Shown piece after piece: positions 33,351 to 44,378 of a stretch of DNA of 64,000 nt (the first letter of the stretch is position 1; each line of letters starts with the position of its first letter). Source of the DNA: Schizochytrium sp. TIO01 (taxonomy: Eukaryota > Sar > Bigyra > Thraustochytrida > Thraustochytriidae); NCBI GenBank assembly GCA_004764695.1, contig SMSO01000035.1, forward strand, positions 680,001 through 744,000. Reading direction: 5' to 3'. The notes below the pieces were generated by a model. That model saw only the letters and a list, made by a program, of their open reading frames with translations. It was not told where the DNA came from and did not search any database. Made by a program: the position numbers and the translations under genes.

Positions 33351-34928
33351 TTAAGAAATCATGGTAGGTGACTGAAAGGTTTCATGCTGGCTTCTTGGAG
33401 ACAACTTGTTTGAATGTTTGTATCCAGGGGAAGCTCCAAGAGCACGAAACTCGCTCGCGAGAGCTTGCATGTCGGGCGATACATGAGGAGACTGATTCTT
33501 CTTTGATGCTCCAATACGATGGTCTTGAGAATCTTCACGAGCCTTTGATTCCTCATCGCATGCTGTCAAATCCTCCTCCTCTGGAGCATATGCTTCGAAG
33601 TCATCCTCATTCTTCGTAGCCTCGTTCGTTTGCTCATTGTTGTCGTCGTGATCATCATCGAGCTTGTCGTGCGCACTTGCATCTTGTTTAAGCTCTGTAC
33701 GAGACTTGCGAGAGTACTTCGAGGCGTGACGAATCAAGACAGCTCGAATATCCTGGACCTGAACGTTGCGCTGTGTTTCAAACGCAAAGTCCGGATCCTG
33801 GATGCCCGATCTGGTAGGTTCATCACGTGGACAATAAAGACTCGCCAAGTAAGGATGACGAATAGCCTCTTCGACAGTAAGACGACGTTCAGGCTCAAAA
33901 ACGAGCAAACGTGAAGCTAGATCGATAGCTTTTGGGCAGCAACCCTGCAACAAACGAGACAGCGGTCTTAAAGGCTTCGGGTACTGGTAGGAAAGATTTC
34001 GAAGGTATATCTGAAGCTTCTGGCTGCGGGCGCTACGGATTGTAGATTCAGGCGGCGGCCCAAGTACTTCACAAATACGCTTGAGGAGATCATACTGATC
34101 AGCTCCAGGGAAGATGGGCTTACGAAGGAGAAGCTCTACTAGAATACAACCTACTGCCCACATGTCAAGGGCTTTAGTGTAGGTTCCTGATTCACAAACC
34201 ACTTCAGGGGGGCGATACCAACGCGTGGCCACATAATCAGACATGCAAGCACCGTCTTTTCGCATAAGCTCTGGCAAGTCTAAGCGGGCTAGTCCAAAGT
34301 CGCAAATGCGCAAGTCACAGTTCGAGTTAACGAGAAGGTTTCGCGGCTTCAAATCACGGTGAATAATATTGGCGCTATGAATATACTTTAGACCCCGTAA
34401 AACCTGGTAGAGAAAGAACTGACAATGCTCATTGGTCAGGTGCTGCGGTGATTTAATGATGCTTGTGAGATCTGTCTCCATCAGATCAAGCACAACGTAC
34501 AGCGTTGTGCTGTGGCTCTGGGGGGGCGCAGAGGCCTCCTTCGTCTCTTCCGACTTGCTCTCGTATTCCTCCACACCAAATCTCTCGACAAGAGCTTGTG
34601 CTACAGCCTCGTGGGCCACGTCAGAAGGAACAATGATGTGCTGCAAAGGGATAATGTTCTCATGCTTCAGTGTTGTGAGAAACTTAAGTTCTCGAAAGGT
34701 TCGCTTGCAAGAATTGGTGCGATCCGTGGCTCCAGCAATTTTCTTGATTGCAACAAGCTTTCCAGTACGACGATCTTGTGCTGAATAGACTACGCCATAA
34801 GCCCCTTCACCAATCTTGTCAAGTACCTTGTAATCATACTCAGTCATCATAGCAACGCTAGTGGATCGTGAGTAGTGTCGGGAGGACGATCCGGATTGTT
34901 GCCGGGAAGACAAACGTCGCTGAGACAT
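33351..34928 (-). CDS. MAP kinase with SDY activation motif and acidic C-terminal tail
   Basis: 525 residues. The kinase domain spans about 31-362: glycine loop G-E-G-A-Y-G-V-V (40-47), ATP lysine in V-A-I-K-K (Lys62), helix-C Glu80, catalytic loop H-R-D-L-K-P-R-N (His190-Asn197) and D-F-G (210-212). It is of MAPK type because the activation loop ends Y-V-A-T-R-W-Y-R-P-P-E and a MAPK-like L-Y-C-P-R-D-E-P follows the domain. The usual T-x-Y dual phosphorylation motif is Ser230-Asp231-Tyr232. An insert of about 38 residues (102-139) lies between strands beta4 and beta5. The common-docking aspartate is replaced (L-Y-C-P). The tail from 405 is acidic, disordered and rich in D, E and N. Residues 1-29 are R/S-rich. 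Upstream kinase and substrates are unknown. The ATG at 34926-34928 is the first in frame. Confidence 0.92.
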   Translation of the reverse strand: MSQRRLSSRQQSGSSSRHYSRSTSVAMMTEYDYKVLDKIGEGAYGVVYSAQDRRTGKLVAIKKIAGATDRTNSCKRTFRELKFLTTLKHENIIPLQHIIVPSDVAHEAVAQALVERFGVEEYESKSEETKEASAPPQSHSTTLYVVLDLMETDLTSIIKSPQHLTNEHCQFFLYQVLRGLKYIHSANIIHRDLKPRNLLVNSNCDLRICDFGLARLDLPELMRKDGACMSDYVATRWYRPPEVVCESGTYTKALDMWAVGCILVELLLRKPIFPGADQYDLLKRICEVLGPPPESTIRSARSQKLQIYLRNLSYQYPKPLRPLSRLLQGCCPKAIDLASRLLVFEPERRLTVEEAIRHPYLASLYCPRDEPTRSGIQDPDFAFETQRNVQVQDIRAVLIRHASKYSRKSRTELKQDASAHDKLDDDHDDNNEQTNEATKNEDDFEAYAPEEEDLTACDEESKAREDSQDHRIGASKKNQSPHVSPDMQALASEFRALGASPGYKHSNKLSPRSQHETFQSPTMIS

Positions 34929-37194
34929 TTGGCTCAGTTGATAATTTTTTCGACGTTAAATACAGCACCTAAAAGAGGTGAACCCAAGATTTAATCTATA
35001 GGTCAAAAACGCTTTCTTCAGAACGTCAGATAGATGTTGTGCGGGAACCCTGAGAAACTCTGATAGCAGCAAGCAACACTATGAGACTTTTCTAAGGCTG
35101 ATGATTTAAGACCTCAGGCTGACAACAATTCGAAGTTTGTCAAGCTGCCTAATAGCATACAATAGTACCTGTTTGTTTCTCCTTGCAAGAAAACGAAGTT
35201 CAATAATATTCAAGACCTCAAACCTTACAAGCAACCTGGCAGCAATATCTGTCCGGGTCAATGATCGCCACCGCGAGGTCTCTCTCCACTAGCGAGCACA
35301 GAGTATAACCACCCTGATCTACCTTGCCGGCGCACCCGAAGTGCCCTTGCAAGATTGCTGACCTCTTGGGTTCTTGTCGCAATTCAATTTGTTTTTTGTA
35401 TGATCGCGTACGAAATTAATGCATCTCAAAAGGAGTCTCAGTGGTATACTTATAATCCTAGTATCTGATACTATTGCGCTTATCCGCTCAAACCAATTAT
35501 CTAAATGTTAAAAACTTAGAGCTATGGCTGGTCGTGTGCCCCCGCGCGTGCGCTTCTGGCCTGCGTACTTATCAGCTACCTGCCCGCTCGCCATCTTGGG
35601 AATGGCAAGAAGCTTACGATCCGTTGAACCATAGTGTTGCTTTTTCATATAGACTATGAGGCGAACGGTGGTGAGAACAAGAAAAAAAAATGTGTTTTGT
35701 TCTGCCCTTTATCTTCCTTTTACGGGGTGTGTCCTTAGGTTTTTAGGCTTTCGATGTTCTCGTGCGCGTGCATGTGCCACTGAGGCAGTTTGCTTGTTCT
35801 AGGAGGAACAATATGCGTAGCTTCAGAAAATTTGGTGTTATTAACAAAGGATACTTATTATCTTTGTAGTTTGTCTCTCTCGACTTATTATTCAACGAAA
35901 TCTTTTTTAATGCTGTATAGATAAGGGCAGCTGCAAAGTCAAGAAGACCAGGATATCATTTTTCTTATAAGAATAGCTAATAAAATTGAGATTAAAATAG
36001 GTAAAAGTGCTTTGTTTTTGCCCCACGATACTGAAGTAACTATATGATATTAAATTAGACAAGAGTGTCTGATCCTACACATACGAATCTTACCTGCTAA
36101 CGCCAATTCAGCCGGCACTCCTACCTTGAAAAGTTTAGTAAAGAACAATGAGATGTCGACAGTAGTTCCGCGGCGAAATTTTCCCCATCCAACCAGGAAG
36201 CAGCATCAAATGGAGAAATCGGCTACTTAAATCACAGACATACTGCTCTAGACAACTTCAGAAATACTTTAAAAGTTCACATTCTGGAGTCCTGTATACT
36301 TAATTTCAATTTAGCAGAACATGAAAATAAGAGAGAAGAACATTCGCAACGCAAAAGAGTCGTTGCACAAATTGAGAGCGGGGACACAACAAAAGGAAAA
36401 ACCTTACTGCGGCCGGACTAACTAGCACAGTCCAAAAGGTATGAGAATGTATATACATACCTGACTGAGGTTTAGTCCTCGATGGTCTACCAGGTGTTTA
36501 CTTGATGTGCAGCATGTTCAACAGAAGTCTAGCTTATTTAGTCCTCTTCGACAATTTAGAATATTTAAAAAGGGAGATCATGAATCCAAACAATACTTGT
36601 CCATCTCCTTCTCTTTCTTTTCTTTGTCCACGGCTAGAAATCGGTCCAGTGCACTTTCGGACGGCTGGAAGGCTACTTAATCTCTGCGCAGTAGTTCAGC
36701 ACGAACAAAGTTTCACGAGTAGTTTCCTACTCTTTTGTCAACGCATATGTACGCCGCTTTGCTCAAATATAAGATCATGTTGAACTTGATGAAAAAAAGT
36801 AATCTCTATTTTTTGGTTCACCGAGGGTGTGCAAACCTGAGAACAAGAATTTGCTTAAAACTTGAAAGATGGACACTTATTTATCAAAATATAAGTCACT
36901 TGATAGGTTTATGAGCATCTTTAAGTGCAACAGGACGTCATTCATCTTCCTTTTGAGACCCGAACTGAGTCAGGGTCATATAGAGAAGGTGCCCAACATC
37001 AAGTATGCTAAAATTAGTAACAGCAGCAACTGTCATCGTCAGTTCACCAGGTTTTCCTGTCGAAGCTACATTCGAAAGCCAACATAAGCCTGCGATTGAG
37101 TAAATCCCAGGCCATACATAAAGACTATTGCAACTTCGAAAACACAGTGAACTGAGATATCTCTCAGGCGAGGAGATTGCAAACGTTGCTCCTG
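34929..37194. other. Divergent intergenic region between MAP kinase and LRR gene
   Basis: About 2.3 kb, AT-rich. It should contain both promoters. Only short frames of random composition are present. A pyrimidine-AG sequence at about 37161-37168, just before the LRR start, could be a 3' splice site with an upstream exon, but no candidate first exon was recognised. Confidence 0.5.
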
Positions 37195-37965
37195 ATGGAG
37201 GTTTTCGATGACCTTGTTCAACAACCTGATGAAAATGGTCTCATCGATATGAGCCATCAGGCTTGGGCTACTGTTGATGGTGCAATTTGGACCTGGGGTG
37301 AGAAACTATTCACACTGAATGTCTCGTTCAATAACCTCACGCTACTTTCTCCCGGACTCGGCAATCTCGAGCTACTCCGTGAGCTTGATGTGAGTAGGAA
37401 TCGTTTAGAAGCACTACCGACAGAGCTCGGCAGCTGTGCACGGCTTAAAATATTGCGGGCAAATGGAAACAAATTGAAAACTGTCCCAGAGTCTATTGGA
37501 AAATGTAAGCTTCTTGAAGAGCTATATTTATCGGAGAATGAAATTACTGGGATTCCTGATACCATGGGAAAACTTGCCGTACTGAGGGTTTTGCATTTGC
37601 AGAACAATGAATTAAAAGATGTAGTTCCAGAACTTGGAAAGTGCCTCTCCTTGGAGGAGATCGACATGTCAGGCAATGCAAGTATTGGCAACCTACCTCA
37701 GCAAATTCTAACAGATGCGGCACTAATTTTATGGATGTGTAGACATAACTTAAAACATCAGACGCTTGTGCAAGAGCTTGAGGACACTAATGACGATTTA
37801 GAGCAAGCTGCGGAACTAACTGAGGAAGCGACAGCAGCTATGCGCAAAGAAATCGATATGTTGCGAGCAGAGAATAAACAACTCATCGCTGATCGACCTG
37901 ATGGATATTTACGATTTGTCGCAAGAGCTGAGCATGTCAAGTCTATACTTTGTGTCATCTCTTGA
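37195..37965 (+). CDS. Leucine-rich-repeat protein with C-terminal coiled coil
   Basis: 256 residues, counted from the ATG at 37195; the frame is open a few codons further but without an earlier ATG. About five tandem LRRs of 23 residues run from about residue 39 to 165, with the pattern L-x-x-L-x-L/V-S-x-N-x-L-x-x-L-P, for example L-R-E-L-D-V-S-R-N-R-L-E-A-L-P and L-E-E-L-Y-L-S-E-N-E-I. This is the short SHOC2/RSU1-like class, which serves as a cytosolic protein-binding scaffold. Residues about 188-240 form an acidic heptad-rich helix likely to be a coiled coil (Q-E-L-E-D-T-N-D-D-L-E-Q-A). There is no signal peptide, membrane segment or catalytic domain. Partner unknown. Confidence 0.85.
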   Translation: MEVFDDLVQQPDENGLIDMSHQAWATVDGAIWTWGEKLFTLNVSFNNLTLLSPGLGNLELLRELDVSRNRLEALPTELGSCARLKILRANGNKLKTVPESIGKCKLLEELYLSENEITGIPDTMGKLAVLRVLHLQNNELKDVVPELGKCLSLEEIDMSGNASIGNLPQQILTDAALILWMCRHNLKHQTLVQELEDTNDDLEQAAELTEEATAAMRKEIDMLRAENKQLIADRPDGYLRFVARAEHVKSILCVIS

Positions 37966-38626
37966 TGTAGATGGCAGGCTTCTTCTCGTGATTTCTTTTT
38001 CTATCTTCTTTGTTACACATGCTCTGGATTGTACTCCTAACTAGTCATTCCATTCATTTCTAATTTCACATCTTCTGAGGAAGGTATTCTTCGGTCTCAT
38101 CAAGTGGTGAGCAAATAATGCTTGTCTGAGAGTACTATTCTCACGCTACACGCAAAATTGTTGTGGACTATACTTTGCGCCTATGCGTGCAAAAAGAGCC
38201 CATTTGCGCACAATTTATGAGCTTGCTCTGTCGCAGGTCTTTTAGCTCTTGCCTTTGACTACATTCACAGATTCCATAACAATTTGAGCCGTAGAGTACG
38301 TATGGTTTTGCTGCAAACTCTTAAATCAATGCGGGGGAGAGGGGCTCTTCTTCGCCTGAAATTTGAAATTTGGGAGAAACAATATAAAAAACTTCAGATG
38401 AGTTATAAATTATCTTCAAAAGCTTCCTTCAGCTGCTGTTTTGTTTTGTGTGCATTTGTGCTTCAGTTGCTTTCGATTTTACTTCTTTGATTGCTTTTTT
38501 CTTTTTCTTTTTTATACAAGTCACTCGAAAGATCTTGATCTGAGATAGATGATGTCAGACAGAGCTTTCGAGTGGGGACTTCTTCGGATGTCTGATCTCA
38601 TGATTGCACATCAAGCAATCAGGTCT
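37966..38626. other. Intergenic region between convergent genes
   Basis: This 660-bp gap lies between the LRR gene (+) and the small PDCD4-motif gene (-). A 68-codon frame at 38284-38490 is not convincing. Nothing else was recognised. Confidence 0.55.
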
Positions 38627-38797
38627 TTACTTGTCCACGTCACTGTCATAGTTGGGGTCTCGCTTGTTCATTGCAGGGACGTCTGCTTCACAGCCAGGCG
38701 CACCCCAGGTAAATTTTCCGCCAGCACCAGACTTGGACACCTCCTTGCCACGGCCGGTGCCAGACTCGCGGTCCTTCTCACGTTGAACCTTCGGCAT
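38627..38797 (-). CDS. 56-residue protein with PDCD4-type GGK..WG.PG / DPNYDSD motif
   Basis: ATG at 38795-38797 and TAA at 38627-38629 enclose 56 codons on the minus strand. The product is hydrophilic. The N-terminal 20 residues are basic (M-P-K-V-Q-R-E-K-D-R). Residues 22-35 read K-S-G-A-G-G-K-F-T-W-G-A-P-G and residues 47-53 D-P-N-Y-D-S-D. This pairing of a glycine-lysine-tryptophan motif with D-P-N-Y-D matches the conserved linker just before the first MA3 domain in animal PDCD4 and in plant MA3 proteins, but here no MA3 domain follows. Related short proteins with an S-G-K-G-N-W-G-K-P-G core (Stf2/Tma10 type) exist in yeast. Function unknown; RNA- or ribosome-associated roles are only suggested by these relatives. 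Confidence 0.75.
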   Translation of the reverse strand: MPKVQREKDRESGTGRGKEVSKSGAGGKFTWGAPGCEADVPAMNKRDPNYDSDVDK

Positions 38798-41664
38798 CTT
38801 TTACTGCTTGAATTATCAGAAAGAGTTCTTACTTTTGCACGAAAGACCTTCCGGAGAAGTTTGACTCTTGCCTCTTGGTTGCTCGCTGGGTGAAGCTCTT
38901 GTTCGTTCAAGGTTTGGGGTCCTTGAAGTTTTGGGTTTGCTGAGATCTGTTTGCAATCTTTGCCATTTGCAATTTTCATCCTCTCTGATAGTTCAATGGT
39001 AGTTCTATGCGTTTTCCTATGTTTCCCCTAGGAGGCTTTTTGCGTATTCCAGACCTCTCGGGCTCTCTTATAGCTCGCTACAGATAGGTATTATTACATA
39101 TAGCCTGCGTCGCATAAAGAAACTTCTGCATGGTGGTATTTTCAAATTCGAGACAGAGTATCATTGATGCCTCCTCTATCTACACTATCACCTCCATGCT
39201 CCCAGTGTGTATGTGAGTGACCAGCCATCTTCAAAGCTTTGTTTCCATTCCTCAGCCTCCTCCGTGCCACTGAGAATATTGGGGACAGAGGGGAGGGGGT
39301 CCACTGCGAAGGGATCAATTTAGTGTGAGGAGAAGTTCACAATTCGGAACAAACTGAGAAATGTGGAGAAACTGGAGAGTGGGGGAACCTTCCAGTGCGT
39401 CTCTTCTCGTGTCCACTTCAGAGTGCAACTCTCCGCCCTAGATGGAACCAAGCGCAGATTGCCGGCTCTTCATAGGACGCAGGCCTACTCTTAGTACTAG
39501 CTCTAGAGTAGATAGAATAAGCAGCTTCAAGACACGATGGGTGCTACTGGCAAAAGGCGCGCAAGGGCAGGAGTAGGGCCATGCTAGCGTTTAGGATAGG
39601 AGCACCTGCTTTGGAAGATAGTTTTGGTTGCTTTCTATCTTCCACAGAGTGCGATTGTCAAAGTACTATCTCAGATACATACATACATACATACATACAT
39701 ACATACATGGATACCTATGCGTTGCGAAAGGATTGAAAGATATAAGCCAACTCAGGGTCCTTCGCCCACCTGGGTGCCGGTCTTCTGGAGGCCACTGCGG
39801 CGAATTCAGGCTCGGCCAATGCAGGCAGGCAGCACTGCAATGGGTTCAGTTGGCTGCTCTGCGCGAAGGTGTTGGTAGAACCTCCTTCGAACGGGGATCA
39901 TCGCAAAGCCACTCCAAGTTTGAAAGCTCAAGGAGAATAGGGCCAACTTGAAGTGGGTGGGTTTGAGGAGTCGTAGGTTCGAGGTTGCAACACTAAGAGC
40001 TATTGGCGATGCTGGTCGCCCATGTCTGACGAAGCCGTCGTGAGTCATAACGCATCATGGTGTCTTCAAGTTCAAGCTGAGAAGCAGGAAGGGCCTGCAC
40101 TCCTGCATTTTTCAACTTCCAGAGAGGAATAAGCAGAGAAACGTCCAAGGAGACACTCGAGAAGGTTCTCTAAACGTTACTATGGACCTTGTAGTATCAC
40201 TGCTATCTATTGAGATAGTGCCTGCTCCAGGCACGATCATATCGACTCTTCGACTGCAAGAGCCAAGGGCCTGCAAGAACATTGCACAGTATGAAAAGTA
40301 TATGTTGCATTTGGCCCACTTTTCTCCCGAGGCTGCTCAGCTAACTCTCAAGATTATTCTTTCAACCGATTGCCCTAGGTATTGGTACTAGCTATTAATA
40401 GGGTTCATACCTACTAGTTAGTAATACTTAAAAGATTGGTAGCACTATCAGGGACTCTTACTATATCGTCAAATCAAATCACTATTGAATTTCGGGATGT
40501 GTGGTCAAGCTAGATATATCTTTTTGTGTGATTACTAAAACTGGACCAAGTTAAATGCCTCTTACTGGTGAGAGCTGCATTTGCGCATCGGAGAGGAGTG
40601 AAATTTTAATCCTGATATCGTCTACCGTTTACCCTGGGGTGTTATGACCAATTCATAGGGCACGCATAGTTAATTCCAGTTCAGCAGGGCATTTACGGTA
40701 TCCTCACAGCATACCGAGGAGTTCTGGATTTAAATTATTCGACCCGTCTTTCATCCGTCCACTTAAAGAAATTATGTTTGGAGCTACTATATTGTAAAAT
40801 GAACACCCAAGAAATTGTTTCTGTTTTAATTTGTTCTTTCAGCCATGCACCATTTTAACATAGCAACGGAGGCGCTTTCAGGAAATTACAGGCTTAAATT
40901 CTATCTTTTGGAGATAGGATAAAACACATATGGTCTTTACCTGATGTACTTTAATCAGAAGGGGTTAATGTGCTACAACGCTCAATAGTCATGTTTGAGA
41001 ATACAAGTTAAATATTTAACAATTTTGGCAGTAGGCTTTTTAGTGCATGTATTCGTATGGCTCCATGCATTACTGTTTTAGTTACTGTTTTAAGTCGACT
41101 ATTCCCGCAGGCCGCGACTGTCGTGTTGGTGAACTTCCAGCATATTTTAATGCTACAGACTATCGTGTTTCAATTCCAGACTTAATAATACATGCATTGT
41201 TTGGTAATTGCCGGGAATACAATTTCTACATGGGCATATGCGTACTTCCCGAAGCTAGCTTCGTTAATATATTTCTGTCAAGTAACAAGAAGCAAGGGAA
41301 ATTCATCAACTCTATAAAGTGTGAGCTATCTGGATTAACTCGGGTATCTCTTCAGTGAGATCTTCGTTCATTGAGAAAAAATTACAACGTTAAAGTTGTT
41401 GCTTCTAACAGCATCATAGTTCATCCTCTCGAACCTGCAATCTTAAACCGCATCACGTGAGGTCGCGTAGCCTGCTCTGTTCATTTTATTGAAGCTTCTC
41501 AAAGTAAATCAAAAGGTGTACCATTTTTGTAATACCTTTATTCAAATCAATATGTCCGTATTATTGAAGCATGAGTATGGTTCTTTACAGGTTGGCTATG
41601 AAGACAGGGACAAGGGGGTCGATAAAGGCTTATCAGGAAGGCTTGATAAAGTTTGGCTTTGAGT
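38798..41664. other. Non-coding stretch
   Basis: No supported gene. The first 200 bp are upstream of the small PDCD4-motif gene. A D-arm-like tRNA fragment lies near 38989-39004 but has no T-arm. There is an (ATAC)n array at 39674-39708. A weak relative of the dispersed 32-nt repeat occurs near 40558-40586. A 103-codon frame at 41047-41358 has no recognisable motif. Confidence 0.5.
39674..39708. repeat. (ATAC)n microsatellite
   Basis: About eight and a half units of ATAC/CATA. Several frames cross it as Y-I-H-T repeats, which I do not accept as coding. Confidence 0.9.
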
Positions 41665-42481
41665 GTTAGCGATCTGCTGTTTTTGGAATCATGACAATTG
41701 ATTCATGGCATGATTCTGAGACTAAGACTGTTTACTTTTTGCTAGATTTAATCGACTAGATTAGGTGAACTCGTTTTTTCAAACATCAATCCAGCTCCCA
41801 CAATATTTAGCGAATGTGTATTTACATTGTAAATTCGGGGATTCACAACCTCGCATGTCTGGTTAACTAGTTCGATCATTACATAAGTTTTGAGTCTTTG
41901 AGAGCTACAATGGAATAACTAGAGCTTTGCCAATGTATTTGTCCTTGAGTTCCTTCGATTGGAGATCTCAGTACCTACTCTACAATTAACATTCAGAATT
42001 TCAATTTCTCCATAAACATCCCACTAATATTTATGCAAAGCTGCGGCCAGGAAATCAATAGTATCCAAAGGACTGGCTGCTTGTTATTTTAAAGCTTCTT
42101 GGGTACATCAATTTATATGGGGTACATGTTCCGTTTATACTGAAGACGTAGATACTGCTGAGATCTCCAATCGAAGGAACAAGTGAACAAGACATTGCTA
42201 GAGTTCTTGGTGTCCCTTTGTAAAACCCATTAGGAATAAGGTTTACATTAGAACAAGAATAAGCAGCCAGACTGACGTGGCTGCTGAAGTCAAGATCTAG
42301 AAGTGTGAATACACATCACCGACACCCAAGCTTGGTTTAACTTGGATCGATGGTGAAGAAGGTTGGATAATCCAACCTCATCGATTATCTCTAACCATAT
42401 TCAAGAATGTCTTAATCTCCCTAATTACTACATGAATCCATCTGTCCTGGAATTCATTCCTCAGGACAGCAGATCGCTAAC
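41665..42481. repeat. Degenerate long inverted repeat (fold-back structure)
   Basis: Two perfect inverted-repeat anchors are nested. The outer is 16 bp (41665-41680 with 42466-42481) and the inner is 23 bp (41949-41971 with 42158-42180). The distance from outer to inner anchor is 284 bp on the left and about 300 bp on the right, as expected for two homologous arms of about 310 bp around a 186-bp centre. Partial similarity extends beyond both anchors (for example 41931-41948 with 42181-42197 and about 41626-41664 with 42482-42520). No coding capacity was found. It looks like an old fold-back transposon or inverted duplication; target-site duplications were not established. Confidence 0.7.
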
Positions 42482-44378
42482 TCTTAAATCAACCTTCGTA
42501 TAGCCTTCATCAAGCCTTCTACCTTCATCTTTACAGTCAACCTCACGCTAATCAGTATCACCTTTCAGCAGATACTAGCATTGTATTTTACGCGGTTGAT
42601 GTATTTAAAGATGGAAAGTATCTCAAAAGACACAATCCGGATCAAAGCAGTAACTATCCATATTATGCCAATCGGAGGTGTAAATAAATGTCATATAAAT
42701 CTCTGTACAGTCCTAGTGTATTGCAGTCAAAGGGTACTACTAGGACACGCGCAAAATAACAAAAATATTTTACCAATGGCTATATGGCGAGACAAATGTC
42801 TCAAACACGTGCAGTACCATCTTCTAGGATGCAGCAGACCAATACTACATTTGTAGCGGTCAAAATCCAAAAAGCTATAACCACGGTTTTCGCAAACCAT
42901 GTTTACTGCTGCTTTCGTTTGACAGACTGGCTTAAGATCATACTCATATATTAAAGGTCAGCAGGTCACTGACTTATTGCTGTGAGACAAAACTGGCCAG
43001 CTGGAGATTCACTGTGAGAATGAAGATAATAGGCTTGAAGAATCCTTCCAAAGGCTTAGAAAGGCTTAGTAAACATTGTTTATTTGTTTGTATATTTGTT
43101 CCAAAAGAAAGGTACAGTGTACTCAGGCTTATAGAGTTAACATTCTGCTAACCTTGGACATGAAAAACGAGGTGAGGTATATCATACTCAATCAGGAGAC
43201 GACGACAGTAATTTTCTGCATTACACGTAACTCACAGGGTTGGGTTTGCTTGTTTTCTGAATCAAAATTTCAGGTTTTTGCCACTAATACATTCACATGG
43301 CTATGTTGTGCACTTTCACTGATAGATTCCCTTGGCTTCACCCTTTGTATTTGATAGTTAAATCCTTAACATTTCTCGTTCATAACAGTTTAGATCTTAT
43401 AGTGGTGTGCCGAGGACTCTGAAAATACCTTGTCCACATAACCCTCCAATTTATGATCTCCGCAACTCACATAATTGAACTACAATTGGTTTAGGTTTCA
43501 CTATACTTCTTCCACACAACCAATAAAAAAAGTTTGTAGCAGCGACCAAAGCTAGCGCATGTGCTTGTCCAACTTTGTCTCTTGACTTGCTTAGATTCAC
43601 AACCACGCTCTGGTTGCTACTTTATAATCTTTTATGAACCCCTACTCTTTGGGGGGATATCTAATGGTTCGCTTAGAAATGCCTTGTCCACATATTTAGT
43701 CAACGGAAAATCTCAGCACTTCTATTTTTCAACTTTTCCCGTTTATGATAAGTTTCTAATATTCTGAAGTTAACTAGTTGCGCTTTCGTAGATTGGCCTT
43801 TTTCTTTATAAGTCTGACTTTCAGCATTTATTGTTATTTAACGACAATAACCAACCAAGTAAATCTTCTCAACATTCTAACCAGAAATATGTAGCATGTG
43901 CACGGGGCAACCAGCGTTTTGGTGCTAGATCTATGTTCACAGAAATCGGACCTTTGGAATGTGATGACCCATACACGATAAGAAATGTTCCTTTTTGTAA
44001 TCTCTTTTGATTTGATGTATCATTTCAAGAATTCCAATGTGAAAAATTCATACAAAAGAACTATCAGTTATGATTTCATATGTTACGCGTGTCAGTATAG
44101 CAAATAATTCTTGTTTGGGCGGTCTTTCTCATCAAATTGAATAACTCAACAGTATGTGAAAAGTAGACAAGAAAAATTCTCTCTTTCATGAAGGTTGATT
44201 TCCCCGTAACCAAAATCCTGGCGACGGCATGTCTGTCTTCACAAAACAGATTTGAGAAAAGACGATAGCAGGACATCAAAAGTCCTGGGCGTGTAATAAA
44301 TGGATCAAACCAATAAGCTGATAGGATTGATTGAGGGGTGCATTTACATGCTATTGATGTAGATAATTGACGCTTGCG
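42482..44378. other. Non-coding stretch
   Basis: No supported gene. A 91-codon frame at 42581-42856 and an ATG-less frame at 42481-42687 overlap and have no recognisable motif. A 17-nt word recurs at 43424-43440 and 43678-43694 with one mismatch. The right end is the 3' side of the AP2 gene. Confidence 0.5.

Noticed and set aside
38985-39060. tRNA-like D-arm (A-box-like word near 38989-39004)
   Set aside because: No T-arm or B-box follows within the expected distance and no acceptor stem pairs. At best a degenerate fragment.
42481-42856. Overlapping frames just right of the fold-back, considered as transposon protein remnant
   Set aside because: No transposase, integrase or reverse transcriptase motif could be seen.
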